A stretch of DNA of 64,000 bases, from positions 1-64,000 of the forward strand of contig CAICTM010000408.1 in NCBI GenBank assembly GCA_903772945.1, written 5' to 3'. This document shows, piece after piece, positions 54,979 to 64,000 of this stretch (position 1 is the first letter of the stretch; every line of letters starts with the position of its first letter). The stretch is from Seminavis robusta (lineage: Eukaryota > Bacillariophyta > Bacillariophyceae > Naviculales > Naviculaceae). A model generated the notes under the pieces. It saw only the letters and a program-made list of their open reading frames with translations, was not told where the DNA came from and searched no databases. A program made the position numbers and the translations under genes.

Positions 54979-55416
54979 TCACGAGCTCTTTGTTGAAGAG
55001 AGTTGGGGTTGGTAAAGAAGTTTGAGGGGATAGGAGGGGTAAGGAAAAAGGGATGGTAGGAATGTCCGACTATCTGTTTCCAGGGCTGTGGTGTAGTGAC
55101 TCTCTTGTAAAACAGGTTCCCATGTGTTCAAAAATTGGATGATGACTGGTGTATTCAGTTGCATGCGCGATTTCGAGTGGTATCTGGAATAGCATTCCAA
55201 ATGTTCGGGACTTCTTGCTGGTATGCTTCGTAGAACTGAGTGAGTTGTCGGATTGCTTGTGCTTTCTTTGCTTGTGACTTGGTTCTCATGTCGTGCCCAT
55301 GTCTGTCTTGGTTGCGCATGTCCAGAGTTTCCACCATTCTTTATAGATAATGTCAATGAGTCCAGTGAGCCATGTGAGTCCATGTTGCGTTTGGTTGCGG
55401 TCTTTTTCATGTTCAA
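54979..55416 (-). mobile_element. Fragment of a transposable-element ORF (uncertain type)
   Basis: Overlapping minus-strand frames contain Trp-rich, charged pieces (a WWKLW core with CATKTDMG, then SKESTSNPTTHSVL-like / SQAKKAQAIRQL) resembling the short tail domain that follows reverse transcriptases in diatom and fungal retroelements. It is broken into two frames with no intact domain. It lies next to the clear LINE fragment at 56268-57134. Confidence 0.3.
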
Positions 55417-55471
55417 ATATCGGTCTTGTTATGGTCGCCAATGACAAGGAAGTCTATATCTTGTAGGGCAC

Positions 55472-56000
55472 ATGATCCAACGATCAGCTCTTGCAGTATT
55501 ACGGCTTTGTCGAACCCAACAATCCACACCATGTCTACATTCTACCGCCGCTGTGAGATTGGAACATTACCAAACTCGAAGAGGTGTGTGGAAACGCGTT
55601 TGCAATGGGACACTTGCAAAATTGGAACGGGCGGGATTGTTGGGAACGACTCGCGAACAAATAAATGATATCGAGCGATGATGACGAAGAGGCCAACAAA
55701 CAGTGCCGGTGGTGTCGTTTTGACACGCGTGGCCGGGGTGGATCCGGAAGATGCAAGCCTTGCGGGCACTCATGTCGACGGACGAGGAATGGGACAATGT
55801 TGGAGGTGCCATTGGCAACTTTGTCGAATCGGTGGGTCCTGAATATGAACGTTTGGCCGCAAAGACCGAGTTGGAATTGGAACTGGCCCACAAGTCACAA
55901 CGTTGGAACAAGACGAAGAGTTGCTTCAGAAAATGAATCAAGCCAAGAGTATGATTGATGCTGGCACAGAAGATGGACTCGCGGTCCTGTTTTGAATGGA
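55472..56000 (+). pseudogene. Degenerate gene, possibly of a mitochondrial protein
   Basis: Three consecutive plus-strand frames look like pieces of one protein. The first (55472-55681) starts with an Arg/Ala/Ser-rich, presequence-like stretch (MIQRSALAVLRLCRTQQSTP) and includes RRGVWKRVCNGTLAKLERAG. The second (from 55751) reads STDEEWDNVGGAIGNFVESV and EYERLAAKTELELEL. The third continues as EQDEELLQKMNQAKSMIDAG and ends GLAVLF at 55995. The joins need frame changes near 55680-55750 and near 55905. They could be introns, but no good GT-AG pairs of usual size are seen. The family was not recognised. Confidence 0.35.
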
Positions 56001-56267
56001 AAAGAAGAAACTGCTGCAGGATACCAGTCGAAAGCTGGGATAAGTACATGCATGTTCAGTAGTTACTCAAACTTCGAATGAATTGGGTGCGAGTTTTGGT
56101 GTGGTCCATTCCTTTGATTGAGGTTGCCCCGGGTGGAGTTCGGATCGCATTTGTGGGGAACGCTACATGTGAACAGTGTGATTGCACGTGGTAAAGCTAC
56201 TTGAACACTCTTCGGACAATTCTTTTCTCACCACATAAGAAGAAGGGGTTTAGAGTAGGGAAATTAT

Positions 56268-57134
56268 CTACGGAAGCCAGCCGGGGCCAGGCTTAAGCAA
56301 AGAACAGTCGAAATTCAGGACTAGGTTCTGAGGATCAGGGGCAAGAAATTGAGGACCATTCGGGGGGCAAAGGGTTTGGCTTTGCGGGATCCACGAGACA
56401 ATAAATGGGTAGCTTTCACAAGGGCAATTGAGATACGGTCTGCATGAAAACATCATTTGAGAGTAGGAAAATTGAGTTTGGAGGCAGTAGCAGAAGCAGG
56501 CGTTGTAAGAGAGTCTTGGCTTGAGGGGCAAGCATGCCATCACGAAACAACAAAGGGGGAAGGAAGCGCGATTGGACTCGCACGCGTCTTTATATTTGGA
56601 AATTTTTTCGCGTTCTTGTTGGGTTAAAACTTTGATGGGATCTTTGTTGCGGTAAGAGGCACAGTCCAAATCAGTGACGCGTACGTCAATAATAGCTGTA
56701 GTACCTCGTTCAAACAAGCCGCGAATAGAAAGATCACCACGTAAGAGCTCGGGGGCTGGAGGGGGATTGAGAGGGGGGGGGAGGAAGGGGAGGTAAGGTA
56801 GAATTGGGTGACCGGCAGGGATAGTAGGGGCGGGAACAGAGGGAAGGGTGGTTCTGACTGGACGCAAGAGGAACCAAAGCATTCACAATGCAATAGAACC
56901 AAGTTCATTGCGGATTTCATTATGGCGATGGATGATTAAGCCGCCGCGTTTGCAATCCAGAGCATGTGGAACGCTGAAGGGACCCGTACAGCCATCACAA
57001 AGTGCTGGAAGAGCTGGGGGGGTAAGACCGAACCGGAGAAAAAGAGCATCACGCCATTCTTGAGCAGAGAGGTGAGTGCGTTTGGCAATATTGGGCATGA
57101 CTGCAAGCCAGGAGCCAGTGCAACGACTCACCAC
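56268..57134 (-). mobile_element. LINE (non-LTR retrotransposon) fragment, region after the RT domain
   Basis: Minus-strand frames 57134-56883 and 56882-56268 match the region that follows reverse transcriptase in many LINE ORF2 proteins: HLSAQEWRDALFLRFG, a Cys/His motif in LCDGCTGPFSVPHALDCKRG, GGLIIHRHNEIRNE, then RGLFERGTTAIIDVRVTDLD and KYKDACESNRASFPL. The frame changes once between the halves at about 56885. The 5' part with RT is absent, as in typical 5'-truncated copies. Confidence 0.7.
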
Positions 57135-57473
57135 ATAAGTCTTTGTGCGAAGGCTTTTCCATCAAATCAAAGAGCCCTCAACTATTAATTAATACCAGCT
57201 ATAATGCGACTACATGTAGCTAGCTAGTATTAGTAATCAGGAGGCTCATGGGGTTTCAGACGTGATTTTTTGTCTGTGCTTCCTGGTATTTTAAAATACA
57301 TCATCTCATGTGCAGGCAGAGCAACATTGCATGGCCATGTGAGAGCCCAACAGCTGAAGGGTCGAAGAGCTGACTGACCGCATACAGCCTTGTGAGCAAT
57401 ACCCTATACCCGTATGATGGAATCCTTCGATCGTTCATTCTTCGAGTAAGATACGGTATTATAATAGTGAGCC

Positions 57474-59660
57474 ATGAGTGAAGAAGGAAGGCCGTCCTCG
57501 CACCGACGCGACGATGACGGCAACGACGACGAGGGTTGGGGTAGTGGCACTCGTGATAATGGGGAGAGTGGCGAAAACTTGGACGGACAAGAAGTGGCCA
57601 ATGAGAAGGCTGAGACTCTCAGGACCCTCCGCACTACAAACCCAAGACATCTCCACTTTTTCAAGACGAAATCAAACGACCTTGACCGCATAGACGAAGT
57701 TGAAGATGATGAACCAGAGATCAGCGCGACTTTGGCTGCCCTGGCGCCAATAGAAGACAACAATGACTCCATGAATCTTTCCATCTCTCTCCATGATGTG
57801 TGACTGGACCCAGACCTGAGGACATTTCCACTGCGGAGGAATCCAATGCAAACCTCATTGATGACACAGACTATGAATCCAATCATTCTCCCCCTGTCGC
57901 GCCCGAGGAGCCAGAGTCAGTCTTGGCTGTGCAACCCTGTATCAGAGTTACCCCATGCACGGCCTGAACAGGATGATATTGCGGCAAGTCAACATGAGAG
58001 AAGAAAGTCGACAGAGCACAAGAGCATCCGGGACATGCGTGCTATGCGATCATGCATCGTTGTAGCACTTCTCGTCATGTTCATTACGGTGGTTCTGAGT
58101 TTCCATCTTCAAAACCAGTCCAAAGATCAGCCCGAGGCGGGTCGCTCCAATCGTCCCGGCCACATCGATCCCAACCTTGGCGCCGTCCCTAGGAAAGACT
58201 ACTTGCTCTCCCTTTTACCGGAGTATACTAAGGATGCACTCGGTGTGACCACGGACAACAATCCCAATGCATCCTTGGTAATGACTCCACTTCCATTTGC
58301 AATGCTATCGCCTCAGGCCAAGGCATTTGCATGGACAATCAACGACCCAATCTTCGACTCTTATGAACCATGGAAGCTTCAGCAGAGATTTGCGCTGGCA
58401 TGTTTCTACTATGCTACAGGAGGAGAAACAAGCTGGAATTCTAGGGAGAATTGGTTATCCTATAATCCTAATGTCTGGGAGGAGCACTGGTTCTCGAAAA
58501 CCTATCCAACTCCTGATCATCATTGGATTTCATGGCACAGCCTGTACCCTTTGGTGGTGGAAGAGCCAAGCCAGGAATTCAATCATCTTTGGCTCATCCA
58601 AAATGGTTTGCAGGGAACTTTACCTCCGGAGTTGTTTCTCCTGACATCTCTGAGGTCACTAGATCTCACATTGAATCCATTGTTGGGTGGAACCATACCA
58701 TCAGAGATTGGGAACCTTCATCGAATGGAAATTCTAATGTTCTTGGACAGTACAATGACCGGGGAGCTACCTACTGAGCTGGGCCAACTCTCCAATCTAC
58801 TGGGCCTCTATGCACAGAGTAACTATTTTCATGGGGGTATCCCATCTCAAGTTTCATTACTGCAAGACTTGATAGTTCTTGATTTGGCTTCTTCAAATCT
58901 TTCAGGACCCATTCCATCTGAACTGGGTTTGATCTCTCCCTTGGGCATTTGGCTTGAAGAGAATGAGCTAGACTCTCACATCCCTACAGAAATTGGCCTC
59001 ACCAAGACTCAGCTTTTGAGTATCCATGGTAACCTTCTCACTGGAACAATTCCTTCCCAACTTGGGATGCTGCTGGATGACCCATGGTTGTACAAGGATA
59101 AATATGCAACTCTCATGGAAAAGAAAGCGCCCAAAGTTGGGGTGGACTTTGTCTTGGACATTGTTGTACATGTGTTGGATGTGGGATTCACAGGAGTCAT
59201 GATGCATCAAAACTTACTGACGGGATCAATTCCAACCGAATTGGGGACATTTTCAGAGGGGGAAGTGCTGAACCTTGCTCAAAACTCCCTGACTGGAGCT
59301 ATCCCAAGTGAGCTTGGCTTACTGTCTAACCTACTCTGGCTGGGTTTGAGTGAAAATCAGCTGTCTGGTCAGATTCCTTCCGAAGTGGGTTTGCTGTCTA
59401 ATCTCAAATACCTACTTCTGCATCAGAATCCTCTTACAGGATTGCTACCAGACCTGGGGTCCCTGGTAAGCCATGGGAACTTGGGTGGCATAACCATCAA
59501 TGCAACTGGTATCACAGGTACGATTCCTGATGAGTTGTGTGAGTTGGGCCAATGGAATTTTTCTTCGTGGCTGGGTTTGTCATTTGATTGCAGTGAGGGA
59601 CTTTGTGGCTGTGACTGGTGTCCATGTGCTGGCATAGAAAGGTCACATGGAGCTCCCTAA
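57474..59660 (+). CDS. LRR receptor-like protein, diverged copy 3, with a probable 117-bp intron or frame damage
   Basis: ATG at 57474 (MSEEGRPSSHRRDDDGND). The frame meets a TGA at 57801 and is open again from 57804 in the same phase. Removing 57798-57914 (donor GTGTGA, acceptor GAGCCAG preceded by a CTCCCCCTGTCGC pyrimidine stretch, 117 bp) gives one frame of 689 residues. The removed DNA still translates in another frame as PEDISTAEESNANLIDDTDY, a block that copies 1 and 2 use as coding sequence, so this is either a coding stretch turned into an intron or frame damage. Membrane segment near residue 165 (CIVVALLVMFITVVLSFHL), cap (LSPQTKAF-like, QRFALACFYYATGGETSW), about ten LRRs, end cap FDCSEGLCGCDWCPC. 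Opposite strand to copies 1 and 2. Confidence 0.75.
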
Positions 59661-61488
59661 GCGGTGGGTCTCCAATCGTTGTGGCGCAAGCCGGAAAATT
59701 GGGTGGATCACCGAACATTGTTGAAACGTTGCCAAATTCTGCGTCTGTGGTATCAATACGACGTATCGAGCACCAAAATCTAAGCATTTATCAGCCTACA
59801 TGTAATTCAGAATGAAAATACGACAATGTTTGTTGGGAATAGGTGTGTTTGTGGCCTCCTTGCGTCTTTTGAAAGTTCGCACGCGAAACTTCCGACAAGC
59901 ATACCATAGTGGTCATTCGGGGAGCGCAACCGGGCTTGAAGCCATGAGATCTTCGGAACAACATCATATGGACCCCCAGTTGATGGTAAGCGTAGGATTG
60001 ACTGGCTACATCGCCTTGTAAACAATCCCCGCATTGGTCGATGGTCTGGTTTTTTATGTTGTTGTTTCTGAAGATTCGGCAGGTCTGAGCGCAGCATACA
60101 ATGCAACGGTATACCCAGTACCGGTAGGGAGTGGGATAGCTGTGAAGCTGCTTCAAGGCCATAAAGCATTGTTGCGGAGTAGGATGCACTGGTTTGCCTC
60201 TGGCTCCTGCGCCGTCTAATTTGCTTCAATGTTATTAATACTGGGACTGCCATGGCGTTCAATTGATGTTGTCGTTCGACGTGTATCCGAGGCGCAATGA
60301 CAGTTTGCAACAGATGGACGAGTGGACAGCAGTTCAAAGGCTCTTTCAGCCCTTCAGATGAGCTCTGATGTCTTCCCGAGCACCATCAGATAGCCCATTA
60401 GGGCATAATCTCGAGCGATGATTTCAAAAGTTGTCTTGCCCCCCACATCTCATTCGCCACTTTTCTCTACATGTACATCGAAGGTTCCTCCTCGCCGCTT
60501 TTTTCTTCTTGGAGCACCGATTGTATGTTTCCACGCCGACGTCCACGGCCTGTTCCGACCACCCCAAATTAATTTCGTCCTGAGCACCGCCAAAGGCAGC
60601 CCTTCTGTCATGTCGCTCAAATTGCACTCTCCTCTCCGCCTGACTGACTGAGGGCTCATCCTTTGCATGGATCGATCGTCACGTCTCCTTTTGCTCGCTT
60701 GCACGCTCTGCGTACGACTTATCGGGACACAAGAACCAATGAAGGCAAGCCATACTTCTCCGTACCGGTATCTCCGAGCAGTGGAAAACCTTCTCTATTA
60801 GACTACCTCTCCAGTAAATGCATTCCCTCCATAATGCGGTACCTTGGTACCTCCCCCAATTCTCACATCCAACAGGGTCACCACCAGTTGCAGCCACAAA
60901 GGTCCTTACTGCAATCACAAGCAAGATAGCCCCTTCAAGCACAAAGTGGCTGTGGATTGTCAAGCAGCCCATCAAGGATCTGTCTTAAACCAAAGGATAT
61001 CATGGAACTTGCTGCCAGTGGTCCCTTCATTTCAGAATGATTCGATTCGATTCGATTCAGGAAAAGGTATCATACGTACCAGAACAATGCTACATGGGCA
61101 TGCCAAAGTTTTCATCGGGGGCTTGAGGACAGCACCAGTCAGAACTTGCGATCTTAAAATCAGGGCTGCACTGTACAACAAACAGATCGCAGCGGCCCTT
61201 GCAACCTTGCAACAGGTTGCCAAGACAAAGGAAGTTGTCAAAAGTCGGTAGAAACTTTGAAGGATGATAAATAAATGTAGTACTCTTAGATTCATTCAGT
61301 TGCCTCGTGGCTCGTGGCATTTCAATCGATTATTGCCAAAGGACTGCCAAAGGAGACATGATGTGTTTTCTACTACTCGTAGCTGGCAAGCTACTAGTAG
61401 TAGATCTAGTCTACACAGTAGCTTGCATGGGATCCTGCCAGTGACATCCGGACATTGCCCTCGAAATCGTTGACAGCAACATGAACAC
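59661..61488. other. intergenic, no gene seen
   Basis: The minus-strand frame 59807-60337 has no domain. TACCGGTA motifs lie at about 60119 and 60763, and a (GATTC)n run at 61039-61059. Confidence 0.4.
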
Positions 61489-61523
61489 CTAGCTAGCTAG
61501 CTAGCTAGCTAGCTAGCTAGTAG
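61489..61523. repeat. (CTAG)n tetranucleotide repeat
   Basis: Eight to nine perfect AGCT/CTAG units, each self-complementary. Confidence 0.95.
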
Positions 61524-61850
61524 TGTCAGTCGAATCTGAGTCGATGAGCCCAAAAGATTTCGAAACCATCTTGACGATGGTCACAGATTTTTTCAAAAAA
61601 AAATCTTCACATTTCTGTTTTATAGTCTAACATGACATTGTAGTAGCAAAGAATCCTTCCTCATGACTCCTTTCAACTCCTATCGAAATTGGGGCTGTGC
61701 TCTATTGATTGAATGACCATGGAGTGCGCTCGAATGACTTCACTTACTTATGATGTCCATTGCCCAGCCACTGCCCGCACGCTATTGCCCCTCCTTGACA
61801 GCTGTCGTGAGTCTGAAAGGGCCCGAAATCACCATTTACACGTAATTCTG

Positions 61851-62020
61851 CTTTATATTTGGGTTTCGATTTTATATTTAGGTTTCGATTTCATATTTTG
61901 GTTTCGGTTTGATATTTAGGTTTCGGCTTGATTTAACTAGTTATTTACCATAGTAATTTGGTTTTGGCTTTATATTTAGGTTTCGGTTTTATATTTAGGT
62001 TTCGATTTTATATTTTGCAT
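61851..62020. repeat. AT-rich minisatellite, ~18-20 bp unit
   Basis: Units of the type TTTATATTTAGGTTTCGAT repeat about eight times with T/C changes, split by a short stretch (about 61935-61960). It ends some 200 bp before the ATG of the LRR gene at 62222 and so lies in its likely promoter region. Confidence 0.85.
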
Positions 62021-62221
62021 TGCAATTGATCAATTTAATTGGATTCCTAAAATCCTGATTTCGGGCTCTTTCTCTTTGAACTTGGCCTGTCGCCCATCCA
62101 GTAATACTAGTACTAGCTAGTAACTTTTCCCCTTTTCTTCGACGAGGCCACAATCCGGATAGCAGAAGAGACTTTGCCGTATTCACCCCGTCCAACATTT
62201 TTAACTTTTCCTTTCCTGAAG

Positions 62222-64000
62222 ATGAAAGACAACAGCAAAGATATCTCTATTGGAAATAGCAGTGAAAGTGGACTTGTTGATGAGCCAGACGAATTGATAG
62301 CCCCACCAGTACAACAGGAACCGTCCACTACACAACCATCGCAGAAGCAGCCAGAGTCAACGAAAGAGAAAACGTCATCCACGGTCCACTCGAAGACTTT
62401 TGACCATGGTATTGACACAACCAAAAAGGAATCTGACCTGTTGCTCCCACCGACTCGCCTTCACAACACTGACAATGATATTGATGTTGGTGTCGGCCTT
62501 GTTGGGAAGAGTTTGATCCTCAAGCAAGAAGACGAAGAGCGTCACAGGAGCAACGGAGGTGTGGTGGAAGAAGCCGTGGCGGGTAGTCCTGACATGGAGA
62601 GGAATCAACTACCAAGAGCACCCGGTGCAGTTATCACAACAGAAACCGTGCCACCTCAACTGCGTAGGGACCTCGCCAAGGTAAACACCCTTCCTGGGGC
62701 AGTGGCAGTGCAAGGGATTCAGCAGCAACAAGATGTAGCTTACTCTTCTTCTTCGGAGTCTGAATCGGAAAGTTCAATGAATGACGACCCCAACAATGAT
62801 GCATCTGATTTGGTGGAAGCAGAGGCAGTGGATGATGTGGAACAGCCCCAGGCTGTGGCTCATCCTTCAACGGATGGCACCCACAGAAGGGAAACCATTA
62901 CTCGGAAGTATCAGGTTCGCCTTGCTGGGTTTCTGCTCTTGCTCTTGCTCGGTTGTGGCATCATTATTGGTTCCATTTGTGGGGCTGGCTTATGTGGCAG
63001 CAGCAATGATTCGAATGAGCCCTCAAAAACTTCCAGAGATATTCTCCAGGCACCCAAAATGGAAAGCGCCATTACTGGCATCCTTGGACAGGACTACTTT
63101 GATGGTGCGGAGGAATCTGGAGAAGGCAATGATCATGACTTAACTGATTTCCTGATGGAAACAAGGCAGAAAGCCTTCAACTGGATTGTTAATCAGGATC
63201 CACGGCAATTGGAATATGATACACCAAATTGGTTCAGAGATTCCTTTGGTGCTTTTCTACTACTATACCACGAGGCACAAGCCATGGAAGGAGTGCAATC
63301 CGTGAGCAACTCATATGGTGAGTACATCAGTTAAGTTCTGCTATGAACCAGCTTCCAACAACATCTGGGGGGATCATTGGCTCTCTGCCAGCCATGAATG
63401 CCAGTGGGCTGGAGTCACTTGTGAGACTGGGCAAAAAGAAGAGAGAGAGGTTGTGAGAATGCGGATTCGTAAGTCTCGTATGGTAGGCCAAAAGTGTATA
63501 TTTTGTTGTTGATTTCTAACCCATACGAATGTATTCTTCAGAGCGGAATCAGCTCAATGGCCCCCTCCCATGGGAGATCACACGTTTGCCACAGCTGAGT
63601 TAGCATGTGTTAGGACTAAACATGCTGACTGGATTTCTACCTCCAGGGCTGCTGTCCAAAGAATCCAGCCACTATTGGAGTTCCTCGAGTTGGCCACTAA
63701 CCAAATCTCTGGAACCATCCCAGCAAGATGGCTTGCAAAACTTACCGATCTTGATATCACTTCAAACAGACTGACTGGGACAATTCCATCAGAAGTGGGG
63801 GCATTCCCTTTGAGGCGTCTGTTTCTAAAAACAACTCACTGACAGGGTCTCTGCCACTGGAAATTTTCCATCAGGGGTCTCTTGATCGGCTAGAGTTGCA
63901 AGGCACTTATGTAAGTAGCTTAATCTTCGGTATTGCATGAACATCCGTGCTTGCTTGAAGCTGACGTCCTCCTCTTTGCTTCTTGCCATCACAAGCTTAC
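62222..64000 (+). pseudogene. LRR receptor-like gene, copy 4, decayed and cut by the window edge
   Basis: ATG at 62222. The long Ser/Glu/Gln-rich cytosolic tail has a poly-Ser/Glu block (SSSSESESESS). The membrane segment lies near residue 245 (AGFLLLLLLGCGIIIGSICG), then the cap (ETRQKAFNWIVNQDPRQLEY). Two introns restore the family pattern: 63319-63352 is short and uncertain (donor GTGAGTAC, acceptor GAACCAG), and 63471-63540 (GTAAGTCT...TTCTTCAG) leads into RNQLNGPLPWEIT. After that a TAG replaces a codon inside an LRR (LPQLS-stop-HVLGLNMLTG, at about 63600), the frame shifts near 63660, and again at an A5 run near 63827-63831. Intact-looking LRRs continue in each frame (TDLDITSNRLTGTIPSEVG). 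This suggests a pseudogene, with base-calling errors possible for the A-run. The right end is beyond the window. Confidence 0.65.

Noticed and set aside
59807-60337. 176-codon minus-strand open frame
   Set aside because: No domain, no compositional support, and a competing frame overlaps it.
1-64000. tRNA, rRNA, CRISPR arrays and operons
   Set aside because: None seen. Tandem repeats here have no spacer structure, and genes have introns and eukaryotic spacing.

Overview
The window reads as nuclear DNA of a pennate diatom, possibly a large repeat-rich benthic genome of the Seminavis type. The organism call is inference. It rests on short GT-AG introns (about 75-190 bp), five genes of the diatom-style LRR receptor-like family (cytosolic tail, one membrane segment, a W/DP-type cap, then LRRs), a copia-type and a tyrosine-recombinase retroelement, and a class III nucleotide cyclase fused to a channel-like membrane module. 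Nothing looks prokaryotic: there are no operons, Shine-Dalgarno sites or CRISPR arrays.

Layout. 1-8440 is a nest of fossil retroelements: the gag end of an LTR element on the minus strand, a DIRS/PAT-like tyrosine-recombinase element, and two LTR copies facing opposite ways. 9.6-14.2 kb holds an acidic alanine-tract protein and a four-exon membrane protein of unknown family with one in-frame TGA. 14.5-15.1 kb is minisatellite DNA. 15.8-20.4 kb is a gene-dense metabolic stretch: a fatty acid hydroxylase/sterol desaturase-like enzyme, an EamA/SLC35F-like transporter and an FAD amine oxidase. 20.9-24.8 kb holds two related small proteins with SPRxPQRRGS motifs and, between them, a small pogo/Tigger-like DNA transposon with clear TA target duplication. 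26.4-30.1 kb is a divergent pair: a secretory-type prolyl-4-hydroxylase-like dioxygenase with TPRs, and a multi-pass transporter-like protein. 30.2-35.1 kb contains an LRR gene between two diverged direct copies of a roughly 1-kb non-coding segment. One copy carries a 353-bp inverted-repeat element and the other keeps the empty site. 35.2-41.7 kb holds a SIRT6-like deacylase and the membrane nucleotide cyclase, arranged tail to tail. 43.4-44.5 kb is a secreted-type aldo/keto reductase. 47.5-64 kb is an LRR receptor-like cluster: two very similar minus-strand copies, a diverged plus-strand copy and a decayed plus-strand copy running off the right edge, with LINE debris between them.

How the parts may relate. 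The LRR proteins have the layout of surface receptors with long charged cytosolic tails and no kinase domain. The cyclase and the RRGS-motif proteins (basophilic kinase-site-like) are signalling-type genes, but nothing in the sequence links them to the LRR proteins. Most coding starts are taken at the first in-frame ATG; several long open frames begin upstream at non-ATG codons that were not adopted. Exon junctions come from frame continuity plus GT/AG and are predictions. No tRNA, rRNA or other structural RNA was recognised.
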